Positions 54,150 through 63,920 of a stretch of 64,000 bases of DNA are shown here, one piece after another. The notes beneath the pieces are model-generated. The model was not told where the DNA came from and did no database searches. It saw only the letters and a program-made list of their open reading frames with translations. How positions within the stretch are numbered: position 1 is the first letter of the stretch; every line of letters starts with the position of its first letter. Position numbers and translations under genes: made by a program. The stretch comes from Candidatus Poribacteria bacterium. GTDB lineage: Bacteria; Poribacteria; WGA-4E; UBA9662. The stretch spans positions 70,516 through 134,515 of the forward strand of contig PAQF01000086.1 of NCBI GenBank assembly GCA_002709695.1, read 5' to 3'.

Positions 54150-56087
54150 ATGGAATTAATCAAAATAATCAGATACGTTTTTCTAAGTGGTATCATTCTT
54201 GTTTTTGGTTGCTTAGACCAAACAGTGAAGAAGGATTTATCAACTTATTCAAGCGGTTTGGAGTCCAAAGAATCACCAATGTTGGCTAGAATGGTGAAGG
54301 AAGGAAAACTACCACCATTGGTAGAGAGGATTCCTGAAAACCCACTGGTTGCAAAAACTGACTTCGATGGTTACGAGCAGCCTGGGGGCTATGGCGGCAC
54401 TTGGCATAGGTTTCATAGTAGCCCCGAACTTGGATCTTGGAAAATGATTGGAGGATATGCTCCGCTGATCCGATGGAAATTCGATTGTTCAGGTTTGGAA
54501 CCTGGTACAGCAGAAGCTTGGGAATTTAACCAAGAAGGTTCTGTTTTAACTATACATTTGCGGAGGGGAATAAAATGGTCGGATGGCCATCCTTTTACTG
54601 CTGAATCATTTGCTTTCTTCTATCAACTTTGTTTGGATACACGTCATAGTTATGAACCACCCGTGTGGTGTCTCGTCGATGGTAAGCCAATGGAAGTTGA
54701 AACACCAGATAATTATACTATTGTAATGAAATTTGCTGGACCAAACTGGCTTGCACCGTTGTGGTTGGGAACTGGATTTTGGCATTCCGAAAAATACAAC
54801 ATCCCCAAGCATTACATGGTCCAATTCCATCCAGATTATTCCGAATACAAAAACTTCAATCAGTTCGAAAAGCAGGATCTGAACCATAAGAATCCAGATC
54901 GGCCAACATTATGGCCTTGGAGAATGATTAGAAACGAGAAAGGGGGGTATCAGGTCGAATTTGAGCGAAATCCATATTATTATGTGGTTGATTCACTAGG
55001 ACGGCAACTGCCGTACATTGATAAAGTCAAGACCAGTCTTGTTCCAGATCCACAAGTTCGAGTCTTAAAAATCCTTGCTGGTGAGATTGATTGTCAGTTT
55101 CGAGGAGCTGAGATAAGAGACTTGGCCTTATACATAGAAGGCCAAAAACGTGGAGACTATAAAGTCTTGAGATGGGAAACTACGGCTGGAGCACAACCTG
55201 CAATCTTACTCAATTGGACCGATCCAGATCCGGTGTTGCGTAAACTGATGCGGGATCAACGTTTTCGTAAAGCTTTAGCGTTAGGGGTTGATCGAAACAA
55301 GTGTAATCAAATCGCTTGGCGTGGTTTGTTGCAGCCACAGGCAGCAACGGTAAGTCAGGAAGGTTGGCACTTTATTGGTACTGCAGGGCAGGAACTTTTT
55401 GAAAGATGGAAGAAAGCAGACGCAGATTTTAGCATTGAGGAAGCGAACAGTTTGCTGAACGAAATTGGACTGACAAAACGAGATAAAGATGGGGATCGAC
55501 TTCGGCCTGATGGTAAAAAGCTTACTATAGTCATCGATATGCCAAGCTCAAAGCAAAGTAGTCAGGAAAATGATATTGGTTTAATTATTGCTGAGGATTG
55601 GAGGAAGTTGGGAATTAAAATTGTTATTAACACTCCACCTGGGTCCGAACTCAGTTTAAGACGCAACCTCGGAAAATTTACAGTTAGCATGCATGGCGAA
55701 GCCGAAATGGATTTGTTCACCTATCCTGATTGGGTGTTTCCTACTTTGTCTAAGTATTGGCATCCAAGGGTTGGAAAATGGTACGAAACTGGTGGACAAG
55801 AGGGCGAACCACCAACGGGACCTCTCAAGAAGCTTCTAGATCTTTACGATGCAATCAAAAAGGAAAGTGATTTGCAGAAAAGGCATCAATATGTCCGGGA
55901 TGCGGTTCAGATTCATATCGATGAAGGCCCATTTCACCTTGGTACGGCAGGCCGATCCCCACAACTTGTGATTTCCAAGAATCGGTTCCATAATGTTCCA
56001 AGCACAGGTATTTTAGGACCATGGGCAATTAGTGGGCCCGCAACAAGCTACCCTGAGCAGTATTTTATTAAAGGGGATCATCCATGA
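54150..56087 (+). CDS. Peptide ABC transporter substrate-binding lipoprotein (SBP_bac_5)
   Basis: 645 residues from ATG 54150, which gives a lipoprotein signal (MELIKIIRYVFLSGIILVFGC); a longer frame from 54117 would run into the VTC gene. Family segments: WEFNQEGSVLTIHLRRGIKWSDGHPFTAESFAF, VEFERNPYYYVVDSLGRQLPYIDKV, DQRFRKALALGVDRN, and EDWRKLGIKI. It captures oligopeptides or similar solutes for the OppBC-type permease. The stop overlaps the next start by ATGA. Confidence 0.9.
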   Translation: MELIKIIRYVFLSGIILVFGCLDQTVKKDLSTYSSGLESKESPMLARMVKEGKLPPLVERIPENPLVAKTDFDGYEQPGGYGGTWHRFHSSPELGSWKMIGGYAPLIRWKFDCSGLEPGTAEAWEFNQEGSVLTIHLRRGIKWSDGHPFTAESFAFFYQLCLDTRHSYEPPVWCLVDGKPMEVETPDNYTIVMKFAGPNWLAPLWLGTGFWHSEKYNIPKHYMVQFHPDYSEYKNFNQFEKQDLNHKNPDRPTLWPWRMIRNEKGGYQVEFERNPYYYVVDSLGRQLPYIDKVKTSLVPDPQVRVLKILAGEIDCQFRGAEIRDLALYIEGQKRGDYKVLRWETTAGAQPAILLNWTDPDPVLRKLMRDQRFRKALALGVDRNKCNQIAWRGLLQPQAATVSQEGWHFIGTAGQELFERWKKADADFSIEEANSLLNEIGLTKRDKDGDRLRPDGKKLTIVIDMPSSKQSSQENDIGLIIAEDWRKLGIKIVINTPPGSELSLRRNLGKFTVSMHGEAEMDLFTYPDWVFPTLSKYWHPRVGKWYETGGQEGEPPTGPLKKLLDLYDAIKKESDLQKRHQYVRDAVQIHIDEGPFHLGTAGRSPQLVISKNRFHNVPSTGILGPWAISGPATSYPEQYFIKGDHP

Positions 56088-57070
56088 CGGCATATATTAT
56101 GCGTCGTGTTCTGCTCGCGGTCCCAACTCTTGTCGCAATTTCAATCATAGGTTTTATTATTATTCAATTACCTAAAGGGGATTATCTTGATCGAAAGATA
56201 CAGGAGCTTGAGGAGCAATACGGTGATAGTAGCTCAATGGAAATGGCTGAGGAATTGCGAAAACGTTATGGGCTTGATAAACCAATGGCCATACGATATT
56301 TTGTCTGGGTTACTGGGTTTATTCAAGGTGAATTTGGTGAATCCTTTGAATATGAAGTCGAAGTGAGTGAACTTGTTTGGGATCGTTTGCTACTAACACT
56401 TCTGATTTCTATTGCCGCATTAATTTTTACGTATGTTATCGCTATTCCACTCGGCATTTATTCAGCAACTCACCAGTATAAATTTTCGGATAACTTCTTG
56501 ACTTTGCTAAGTTTCATTGGTATGTCGCTACCAGCCTTTCTTGTTGCATTATCCTTGATGGTATTTGTCTTTGAGCTTTTTGGAATTCCGTTGTTTGGGT
56601 TATTCTCGTCTTATTACGAAGGTGCCCCTTGGACCGCAGGAAAATTAGTAGATTTACTAAAGCACCTTTGGCTTCCTGTCATTGTTGTTGGTTTGAATGG
56701 CACAGCTGGATTAATGCGCATCATGCGTGGAAATTTGCTTGATGTATTAGGACAACCATTTGTGCGTACCGCGCGGGCAAAAGGACTCAAAGAAGCCGTC
56801 GTGGTTATTAAACATGCATCGCGTTTAGCCATAAATCCATTGATTAGTATTTTGGGTATGAGTCTTCCTGCCATACTGTCTGGAGAAGCAATTGTCTCAA
56901 TAGTACTTGGTCTACCAACAGTTGGGTCATTACTATTTCGCAGTCTCCTCGTGGAAGATGTCTATTTGGCGGGAACATTACTTATGTTGCAGAGCATGCT
57001 TCTGGTTACAGGCAACCTGTTAGCTGATATTGCACTCGCTTGGGCTGATCCGAGAATACGTCATGAATGA
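56084..57070 (+). CDS. Peptide ABC transporter permease, OppB/DppB type
   Basis: 328 residues, six membrane helices. The N-terminus MTAYIMRRVLLAVPTLVAIS and the large first periplasmic loop with RKRYGLDKPMAIRYFVWV are typical of DppB. The EAA loop reads VRTARAKGLKEAVVVIKHASRLAINP. Overlaps the binding-protein gene (ATGA) upstream and the second permease gene downstream (eight bases). Confidence 0.92.
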   Translation: MTAYIMRRVLLAVPTLVAISIIGFIIIQLPKGDYLDRKIQELEEQYGDSSSMEMAEELRKRYGLDKPMAIRYFVWVTGFIQGEFGESFEYEVEVSELVWDRLLLTLLISIAALIFTYVIAIPLGIYSATHQYKFSDNFLTLLSFIGMSLPAFLVALSLMVFVFELFGIPLFGLFSSYYEGAPWTAGKLVDLLKHLWLPVIVVGLNGTAGLMRIMRGNLLDVLGQPFVRTARAKGLKEAVVVIKHASRLAINPLISILGMSLPAILSGEAIVSIVLGLPTVGSLLFRSLLVEDVYLAGTLLMLQSMLLVTGNLLADIALAWADPRIRHE

Positions 57071-58178
57071 TAAAACAAGCAGGGAAAAACAGAATATGGA
57101 ACACGAAATTTTGCCAGACGGTTATAGTGATGAGTCTAGCGAAATAGCGAGTCTCAGTTACCGGCAACTGATCTGGCGGCGTTTTCGTAAGAGCCGTATG
57201 GGAATCATCTCCGCTACTATCTTGATTTTTTTCTATATCATTGCTGTTTTTGCCGACTTTTTTGCTCCCTATCATTATAACGATATTAAAATGCATTTTC
57301 GCCATGTCCCTCCACAACGTGTTCGGTTTTCAATCGAATATGGTTTCCACGTTTACGACCTTACGTCGGTGAGAAATCCCGAAACGCTAGAATTGGAGTT
57401 TACATCTGATCCTAACCGTACCTATCCCGTTCAATTTTTTTACCAAGATCATAATGGTAAGCGACACTTGATTGGATCTGCTGGTCCTATGTTTGTGTTG
57501 GGGACGGATCGGATGGGGCGCGATTTGTTGTCGAGAATAATATATGGTGGTCGCGTTTCAATGACAGTTGGATTATTTGGTGTTTTTATCAGCTTGATCT
57601 TAGGTTCAATACTGGGAACTGCCTCAGGTTATTTCGGCGGAAGTGTAGATATCTGTATACAACGTTTAATTGAAGTGTTATTGGCTTTTCCCACTATTCC
57701 GCTCTGGATGGCACTTGGTGCAGCATTACCACCGGGTTTGCATCCTATTGTTGTTTTCTTCGGTATTACTGTTATTCTGGCTCTAGTCGGATGGGGAAAC
57801 TTGGCTAGGCAGGTTCGCGGAAAAGTCCTAGCTTATCGTGAACAGGAATTTGTTATGGCTGCGCAAGCGGCAGGTGGAAATCACTGGCATATTATTACTC
57901 GCCACTTATTGCCTGGGTCTTATAGTCATATCATAGTTATTGCCACACTTTCGATCCCTGGTATGATTATTGGTGAAACCACACTGAGTTTTCTTGGTCT
58001 GGGAATTCGTCCTCCGATGACAAGTTGGGGAGTTTTGCTTGAAGAAGCTCAACGTGTGACAGTATTATTACATTATCCATGGTTGCTTTTTCCTGCTATC
58101 CCAGTTTTATCTGTTGTAGTTTCATTTAATTTTCTGGGTGATGCACTTCGAGATGCAACCGATCCTTACTCAGATTAA
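57063..58178 (+). CDS. Peptide ABC transporter permease, OppC/DppC type
   Basis: 371 residues from ATG 57063, inside the end of the previous gene. OppC N-terminal domain (RRFRKSRMGIISATIL), then a periplasmic stretch of about 85 residues before LGTDRMGRDLLSRIIYGGRVSM, longer than in E. coli OppC but seen in some lineages. EAA loop: MAAQAAGGNHWHIITRHLLPG. Last gene of the transporter block. Confidence 0.92.
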   Translation: MNDKTSREKQNMEHEILPDGYSDESSEIASLSYRQLIWRRFRKSRMGIISATILIFFYIIAVFADFFAPYHYNDIKMHFRHVPPQRVRFSIEYGFHVYDLTSVRNPETLELEFTSDPNRTYPVQFFYQDHNGKRHLIGSAGPMFVLGTDRMGRDLLSRIIYGGRVSMTVGLFGVFISLILGSILGTASGYFGGSVDICIQRLIEVLLAFPTIPLWMALGAALPPGLHPIVVFFGITVILALVGWGNLARQVRGKVLAYREQEFVMAAQAAGGNHWHIITRHLLPGSYSHIIVIATLSIPGMIIGETTLSFLGLGIRPPMTSWGVLLEEAQRVTVLLHYPWLLFPAIPVLSVVVSFNFLGDALRDATDPYSD

Positions 58179-58234
58179 AACTCCATGTGCATGATGTGCG
58201 GTTTTCTGAAAGTTGCTGTGAATTTTAGGGTATT

Positions 58235-59326
58235 ATGAACCAAAGTATAGAAGTTCGTACAGAGAATTTGAGAAAACAATTTGGTGATGTACAGGCAGTC
58301 AAGGATGCAAATTTACATATTGCAAAAGGTGAATTCTACACTTTTCTTGGACCAAGTGGTTGTGGGAAAACAACGTTACTACGTATGCTGGCTGGCTTTA
58401 CATCTGCCGATAGTGGATCAATATATTTTGACGATCAGATCGTGAATGATATACCACCTTGGAAACGGAATGTGGGTATGGTCTTTCAAAACTATGCTTT
58501 GTGGCCACATATGAATGTTTTCGAAAATATTGCTTTCGGATTACGGGAACGGGGAATAGCCAAATCTGAAATTCAGGGTCGAGTTGAGCGATCTCTGAAG
58601 ATGGTGAATTTGGAAGGACATGATAAACGTCGTCCTTCTCAGCTTTCTGGTGGTCAACAACAGCGTGTTGCTTTAGCACGGACACTTGTTACTGAACCTG
58701 GCTTGTTACTTTTAGATGAACCATTATCGAATCTTGATGCTAAATTGCGTGTCCAAATGCGAGAGGAATTGCTCCGGTTACAACGTGAACTTGGAATAAC
58801 AACAATCTACGTTACACATGATCAAGAAGAAGCACTTATTACTTCCACACGTATTGCTGTAATGTCAGAAGGAGAAATAATTCAGGAAGGTACACCTAGG
58901 GAAATTTATGAGTTGCCTTACACGAAGTCTGTCGCTGATTTCGTCGGAACTTCCAATTTGTTTTCGGCAAAGATAATTGACGTCAGCCAAGACCTGTTGG
59001 TATTATCCTCTGACGAAATAAAAAATCTTCAAGTCGGTTGGCAAAATTTCTTCAGCCAAGCACCACCGATCGGAAGTCTTGTCGAATTCAATATTAGACC
59101 CGAATTAATTAGATTTTCGAAAGAAGATGAAATCATAAATCGGATTTTGGGAACGGTGGAATCAACTGCTTATCTTGGTTCACAGATCCAATACGTAGTT
59201 GCAATAAGCAAAAGTAAGGTTCTCAAAGTAAACACCTTGAATTTGAAAACAAACAGGTTTTATGAACTGGGAGAAAGAGTTGAGCTAACATTTTCTCCTC
59301 ATGACATCGCGTTGTTGCACAATTGA
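58235..59326 (+). CDS. ABC transporter ATP-binding protein, PotA/UgpC/FbpC-like
   Basis: 363 residues. Walker A GPSGCGKTT, Q-loop VFQNYALWPHMNVFENIAFGL, signature LSGGQQQR, Walker B LLLLDEPLSNLDAKLR, switch VTHDQEEAL, then a TOBE-type C-terminal domain (about residues 290-355). This architecture serves spermidine, iron or sugar importers. It follows the peptide transporter by 56 bases but is of a different class; no matching permease or binding protein is in the window, so it may serve a transporter encoded elsewhere. Confidence 0.9.
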   Translation: MNQSIEVRTENLRKQFGDVQAVKDANLHIAKGEFYTFLGPSGCGKTTLLRMLAGFTSADSGSIYFDDQIVNDIPPWKRNVGMVFQNYALWPHMNVFENIAFGLRERGIAKSEIQGRVERSLKMVNLEGHDKRRPSQLSGGQQQRVALARTLVTEPGLLLLDEPLSNLDAKLRVQMREELLRLQRELGITTIYVTHDQEEALITSTRIAVMSEGEIIQEGTPREIYELPYTKSVADFVGTSNLFSAKIIDVSQDLLVLSSDEIKNLQVGWQNFFSQAPPIGSLVEFNIRPELIRFSKEDEIINRILGTVESTAYLGSQIQYVVAISKSKVLKVNTLNLKTNRFYELGERVELTFSPHDIALLHN

Positions 59327-59448
59327 AAATTTATGATGACCAGTTTTACGTATCTGCTGGCCTGTTTTGTATTGGAACTTCCAGACCTTACCGAGAATTG
59401 GCTTGAGGTGTTTACAATATTATTAGTTTTTAAGAAGGGAACTGTAGC

Positions 59449-59919
59449 ATGAGATTTTCGCTTGGCACTGGTGGAGCTGTTCTGCGAAATAATCGGTTAT
59501 TGATGGTTCACCACAATTATGAACCTAGAGTTTGGCGAATCCCCGGTGGCTATGTTAAACCTGAAGAAGCTGCTCATGATGCCTGTATTCGTGAGATTTT
59601 CGAGGAAACACAAATCCGAACCAAAGTCAATGGATTATTGGGTGTACGACACCGGATAAATGAAAAGGATAACTCAACCTACTTGATTTTTCAACTGACA
59701 CCAATAGATTTCCACAATCCGATTCCTGATCAGCGTGAAATCGATGATGCAAGATACTTTTCACTATCGGAAATCGAAGAATTTTCCAAAGATCAGATGC
59801 CCGAGCTGAATCGACTGGTAGCACGCCGACTATTAAGTGGAACACCACCCATACTGCTGTCTAATTTCGGAGATGTCAACAATACAAATCAATCCTACGA
59901 CCTTTATCTTTCCAGTTGA
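59449..59919 (+). CDS. Nudix hydrolase
   Basis: 156 residues. Complete Nudix box: GYVKPEEAAHDACIREIFEET (G-x5-E-x7-RE-x2-EE). The flanking segments (GTGGAVLRNNRLLMVHHN, YLIFQLTP, ARYFSLSEIEEF) fit a small nucleoside-diphosphate-derivative pyrophosphatase. Substrate unknown. GAAGGGA precedes ATG 59449. Confidence 0.9.
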   Translation: MRFSLGTGGAVLRNNRLLMVHHNYEPRVWRIPGGYVKPEEAAHDACIREIFEETQIRTKVNGLLGVRHRINEKDNSTYLIFQLTPIDFHNPIPDQREIDDARYFSLSEIEEFSKDQMPELNRLVARRLLSGTPPILLSNFGDVNNTNQSYDLYLSS

Positions 59920-59927
59920 GTGTTACC

Positions 59928-60542
59928 TCACAATTTTATCGTTGCCCAAATTAGCCGCTGACAGATTGTTAGACCCACCAGTATACTCATGATGGAAAAC
60001 AAGATAGCCATGTGCTCAGGCATTATAAAAAATAGTGAGTACATCAGAATCGTTTCCGTACCTCCAACTAACCCTGTAGGCATAATTATCGTTGTGTCTT
60101 CTCTGCTTGTTTTTGATCCTTGTTTTTGCTTTTCTAAAATTGCGGATAGGTACATCCATGAAGCTGCGTTAACGTAGAAGGTGGAAATCATCAAGGTCAA
60201 ACAAAAGTATCTTTCTACAGTTGGTGAACTAACGACCAAACTAATGGGAATGGCTGCATAGGTGATAAAGTCAAATAGGATATCGATATATCCTCCCAGA
60301 TCTGTCTGGCGTTGGTGAATTCGGGCGATGGCTCCATCCAACCCATCAAAAAACCGGTTTAGAACCCAGAATATCAGGGCAGTAAGATAGAGCTTTTGCA
60401 GAACAAAACCGACAGTCAGTCCACCCAGTATCAAACTGAACATAGTAATCAGGTTTGGTGGAATATCCAACATTTTTGCTAATGAAACAAATAGACGATC
60501 TTTTATTTGCCGGAATAAAGCATCAAACATGAGGTTTATCAC
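59928..60542 (-). CDS. CDP-alcohol phosphatidyltransferase
   Basis: Integral membrane enzyme that transfers a phosphatidyl group from CDP-diacylglycerol (or a similar donor) to an alcohol in phospholipid synthesis. 204 residues from GTG 60542, or 200 from ATG 60530. The family motif is intact: DGLDGAIARIHQRQTDLGGYI followed by DILFD (D-G-x2-A-R-x8-G-x3-D-x3-D). Five or six membrane helices. Product class not determined. Converges with the Nudix gene (eight bases apart). Confidence 0.9.
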   Translation of the reverse strand: MINLMFDALFRQIKDRLFVSLAKMLDIPPNLITMFSLILGGLTVGFVLQKLYLTALIFWVLNRFFDGLDGAIARIHQRQTDLGGYIDILFDFITYAAIPISLVVSSPTVERYFCLTLMISTFYVNAASWMYLSAILEKQKQGSKTSREDTTIIMPTGLVGGTETILMYSLFFIMPEHMAILFSIMSILVGLTICQRLIWATIKL

Positions 60543-60553
60543 ACTGTTTTACT

Positions 60554-60582
60554 TTTATAGAACAGGTTCTGTTCTGTATAAT
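60554..60582 (+). promoter_or_regulatory. Putative promoter for the cytochrome c gene
   Basis: Perfect TATAAT at 60577-60582, 17 bases after TTTATA (60554-60559). Between the boxes lies AGAAC-AG-GTTCT (60559-60570) with perfectly inverted arms, and a further GTTCT copy. Match-based only. Confidence 0.35.
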
Positions 60583-60634
60583 ATTATGGTGTTTTTGTCT
60601 AATACGATACTTGAGATTTTTCAGGAGAATTTTC

Positions 60635-61396
60635 ATGCGTCAATTGTTGTTTTGGGGGCTTATACTTTTTCTAACTTTTTTTGAGACATCGGCTAAATCG
60701 GAAATCTCTCCGCAAGCAAAGTTGGGACGCGAACTGTTTTATGATCCATCTTTTGGAGGAACCATAGATTCAAATAAAGCCAGCGGTATGTCATGTGCAA
60801 CTTGTCACGCAGATTTTGACGAAAAAGAAGAACCCGATGGACAAATTCGTACGGGGCACAGTATTATTGGGGTGCGGGATCGGGGGAAATCCCAATGGGC
60901 AAAGGTTACATCTGATATGTTTGAAAGAGCCGCGGGTGGTGCGGGATTCTGCTATCAGCGTTTTCTACAACGAATTCCAGAAAGAAAAATTGACCCCTCT
61001 GCTATCCCCGAAGCTCAAGCCGAAGCTCTAATGGCCTACTTCGATTATATGTCAGTTGGCAAGAAATCGCCAGAAGTAAAATTGCAAGGTATTAGTAAGG
61101 ACGCATCAAAAATAGCTGCCGACCGAATACTTAAAATTAATGGCAAGGCGAAAAATGGATGGAAATTCTATGCTAGAGCTTGTGCAAACTGCCACGCTAA
61201 GCCGAAAAAAGGTGGTATTGGCCCCCAAATGGTTAAATCTCGCCCACCAGCTAACTTACAGAAAAGATTGCATAAGATTGCATCTTATGTTCGAGCGGGA
61301 GGATATACAATGCCAGCTATGGGTAAAGAAAAGTTATCTGATCAAGCTTTGGCAGACATTCTTGCGTTTATTAGTAGCTTAAATAAAAGACAATGA
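60635..61396 (+). CDS. Diheme cytochrome c, periplasmic
   Basis: 253 residues from ATG 60635 (AGGAG eight bases upstream), beginning with a signal peptide (MRQLLFWGLILFLTFFETSA). Two CxxCH heme sites: CATCHADFD near residue 58 and CANCHAKPK near residue 188. The first half resembles the MauG/cytochrome c peroxidase start (AKLGRELFYDPSFGG), the second a small mono-heme c domain with the axial Met in YTMPAMGKEKLSDQALADILAFI. An electron carrier or a reduced peroxidase-like protein; partner unknown. Confidence 0.85.
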   Translation: MRQLLFWGLILFLTFFETSAKSEISPQAKLGRELFYDPSFGGTIDSNKASGMSCATCHADFDEKEEPDGQIRTGHSIIGVRDRGKSQWAKVTSDMFERAAGGAGFCYQRFLQRIPERKIDPSAIPEAQAEALMAYFDYMSVGKKSPEVKLQGISKDASKIAADRILKINGKAKNGWKFYARACANCHAKPKKGGIGPQMVKSRPPANLQKRLHKIASYVRAGGYTMPAMGKEKLSDQALADILAFISSLNKRQ

Positions 61397-61414
61397 CCTC
61401 CCCCAATTGTGCTG

Positions 61415-61444
61415 TTGATTTTGTGTTTGAATCAGGCATATACT
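61415..61444 (+). promoter_or_regulatory. Sigma-70-type promoter before pyrK
   Basis: TTGATT (61415-61420), an 18-base spacer and TATACT (61439-61444). It predicts transcription starting near 61451, about 55 bases before the pyrK start. Confidence 0.5.
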
Positions 61445-61506
61445 ATGATAGCAATTCTTTCTGTCTTTCATATCTCTCAGCTATAGAAAACTAGGAGTGC
61501 TTTTCG

Positions 61507-62310
61507 TTGCTTAAAAAGTTTGATACGCCCTCAAAAATTATTTCGAATGAGCAGATTGCAACCAATCACTTTCTGCTACGTTGCAAATGTCCGAAGATTG
61601 CAGCCCAGTCGAAACCAGGGCAGTTCATCCATGTGTTAATTGATGAAGGCTCGAATTTGCTATTGCGGCGTCCATTCACGATTTATAGTGTTAAAGACGA
61701 TGAGATTTCTATGCTTTATCAAATTATTGGAAAAGGGACTAAAATTTTATCAACTTGTCAACAGGGCCAGCAGATCAACGTCCTAGGGCCTCTAGGGAAC
61801 TGTTTTGATCTTTCGATTGAACCTGACCCGGCAATTGTTGTCGGTGGTGGGGCGGGAATTGCTTCTCTTATGCTACTAGCAACTGCGCTTCGGGTAAATG
61901 GAATTAGATTGATTGCTATGATTGGTTCGATGAGTAGTGATCGTCTTTTGAGTGTTAAAGATCTAGAAGAAATAGGTGCTGAGATACATATTACAACAGA
62001 TGACGGCAGCTTTGGTAATCAGGGGTTTGTCACCGACTCTCTTTTAGCAGTTTTAGAAAAACCTACCAAAAATGGGCTTCGAAATCCGATCATCTTCACG
62101 TGTGGCCCCAGTGGCATGCTTCAAGCGGTGACGGAAATTGTAGTTGATCATGAAATACCTTGTCAGGTTGCAATGGAAAATGAGATGGGGTGTGCCTTGG
62201 GTGTCTGTTTAGGATGTGTCTGTAAAGTACGTTTGCCAAATGCAGGTTTTGAGTTTCAGCGCGTCTGTTCTGAAGGACCTGTTTTTAATGCGGAAGACAT
62301 CATCTGGTAA
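61507..62310 (+). CDS. pyrK: Dihydroorotate dehydrogenase electron transfer subunit (PyrK-like)
   Basis: 267 residues, TTG start with AGGAG nine bases upstream. FAD-binding RRPFTIYS, NAD-binding GGGAGIASLMLLA, and the 2Fe-2S cysteine cluster GCALGVCLGCVCKV with a further Cys in RVCSEG. PyrK feeds electrons from PyrDB to NAD in pyrimidine synthesis. pyrD is usually adjacent but is not in the window. The TPR/PD40 lipoprotein gene begins three bases after its stop. Confidence 0.9.
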   Translation: MLKKFDTPSKIISNEQIATNHFLLRCKCPKIAAQSKPGQFIHVLIDEGSNLLLRRPFTIYSVKDDEISMLYQIIGKGTKILSTCQQGQQINVLGPLGNCFDLSIEPDPAIVVGGGAGIASLMLLATALRVNGIRLIAMIGSMSSDRLLSVKDLEEIGAEIHITTDDGSFGNQGFVTDSLLAVLEKPTKNGLRNPIIFTCGPSGMLQAVTEIVVDHEIPCQVAMENEMGCALGVCLGCVCKVRLPNAGFEFQRVCSEGPVFNAEDIIW

Positions 62311-62313
62311 TTC

Positions 62314-63645
62314 ATGAAGCGATTGTTATTTTCTACCCTTACATTGTGTCTTTTTGTTACATCCGGATGTGATCCGTTACAATCCCCTCAGGAATTAATC
62401 AATGCAGGTCAGTTACAGGATGCTGCTTCCTTGTTAGAAAAAATTGTCCAAGCCAAACCTGAAAATGTGAAAGCCCGAGTGTTACTTAGTGATATCTATG
62501 ACCAGTTAGGGCAATACAACCAATCAGTTAATCAACTTCGGGAAGCGATTGTTATTCTTCCTGCGCAGCCAGAAGACCAAGCTGTTCTGCGAATTAAGTT
62601 AGCCAAACTCTATCTCAAAAATAGCGATCGAAAAAAAGCATTCAGTCAACTTCGATTAACGTTACAGTCGACTTCAGATCATGACATTATTAGTCAAGTA
62701 GCAGGCTTGATCACAGATCGATACCAAGTTACAAAACTAACCGAGGGAGATTCAGACAATTACTCCCCAAATTTTTCGCCCGACGGTAAGCAGATTACCT
62801 TTTCTTCTTACAGGACTGATAGTAGTGAGGTTTATATTATGGATCTAAATGGCAGGATTCGGCAACGTGTCACTTTTACGACTGATTTCAACGAGCTGGC
62901 TCCTGTATTTCTGTATGACAATAAGTATATCCTCTACATTAGAGAACCCAAAACCTCTCGCCAGATTACAATTACTTTGCAGGGAAGCGGCTCATCTCGA
63001 ATTTATGCAGGTCTGAGTATTTCGCATATCTTCAGCAAGAAAATTCAGGAGCTTTTACCCATTGGACATGGTGTGCGCGCACCTAGTATTTCACCTGATC
63101 GAAAGCGGGTTCTTTATGAAATTAAAAGTGGAGATAACCTTGAATTATACGAGATTGATCTTACCAATGTGAATCTTGGCAACATCAATCCGAAGGCTGT
63201 ATCAGCGAGACAAATTACTAAAAACACAACTGATGACGGAAGTCCTGCGTTTTACCCCGATCAGAAAAAGATTGTTTTTAGCTCCTCACGCCAAGAACAA
63301 CCACATCAGATCTACACCACCGACATAAATGGTACTGATGAAACCCATTTAAATGCGAATCCATATGACTGTTACAGTCCTATCGTTTCACCGGATGGCA
63401 AACAAATTGTTTTTGTTTCCGCTCGGTATGGCGATATCGAAATATATTCGATGAATGTTGATGGAACAAATGATCATCAAATTACCAATGGTATTGGAGC
63501 GTCGATCCAACCCGCATTTTCGCCTGATGGGTCTAAGATTGCTTTTGTTTCTGATAGAAGCGACTCTTTTCAAGTTTATCTCATGCACTTGGATCAGCCA
63601 ATTGGAAAATCAGAGTTGCTGCAATATCTGGCTTCGCGTCAATAA
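62314..63645 (+). CDS. Lipoprotein with TPR and TolB-like PD40 beta-propeller
   Basis: 443 residues. Signal with lipobox (MKRLLFSTLTLCLFVTSGC). Residues about 25-135 are TPR-like helices (LQDAASLLEKIVQAKPENVKARVLLSDIY). From about 150 there are PD40/TolB-type blades with the repeated S-P-x-F-SPDGK-I-x-F-x-S-x-R motif (YSPNFSPDGKQITFSSYR, CYSPIVSPDGKQIVFVSARYG, QPAFSPDGSKIAFVSDRS). Likely a periplasmic, membrane-tethered protein-interaction module. No Tol genes nearby. Confidence 0.85.
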   Translation: MKRLLFSTLTLCLFVTSGCDPLQSPQELINAGQLQDAASLLEKIVQAKPENVKARVLLSDIYDQLGQYNQSVNQLREAIVILPAQPEDQAVLRIKLAKLYLKNSDRKKAFSQLRLTLQSTSDHDIISQVAGLITDRYQVTKLTEGDSDNYSPNFSPDGKQITFSSYRTDSSEVYIMDLNGRIRQRVTFTTDFNELAPVFLYDNKYILYIREPKTSRQITITLQGSGSSRIYAGLSISHIFSKKIQELLPIGHGVRAPSISPDRKRVLYEIKSGDNLELYEIDLTNVNLGNINPKAVSARQITKNTTDDGSPAFYPDQKKIVFSSSRQEQPHQIYTTDINGTDETHLNANPYDCYSPIVSPDGKQIVFVSARYGDIEIYSMNVDGTNDHQITNGIGASIQPAFSPDGSKIAFVSDRSDSFQVYLMHLDQPIGKSELLQYLASRQ

Positions 63646-63920
63646 ATGGTGATAAGATCATCACTTTTACCTTAAGTTTTTCGCCAATTCCCCTTATTTT
63701 CCCAGTTGGATTTTATCAATATTTTAACTAGGTATCTATGATAGAAGTAGGAGTGGAGCCCATACAATGGTTAATTATTTAGAATTTAGCAGTTGTCGTT
63801 GGCAAAAGTTGTTTTCACAGCAGGTCTAACAATAGCCAATATGATAAAATTTATGATAGAATTGACCCGAGGCTATCTAACCAGTATTGGAGTAACCTCT
63901 AAAACTTGTAAGGAGACATG

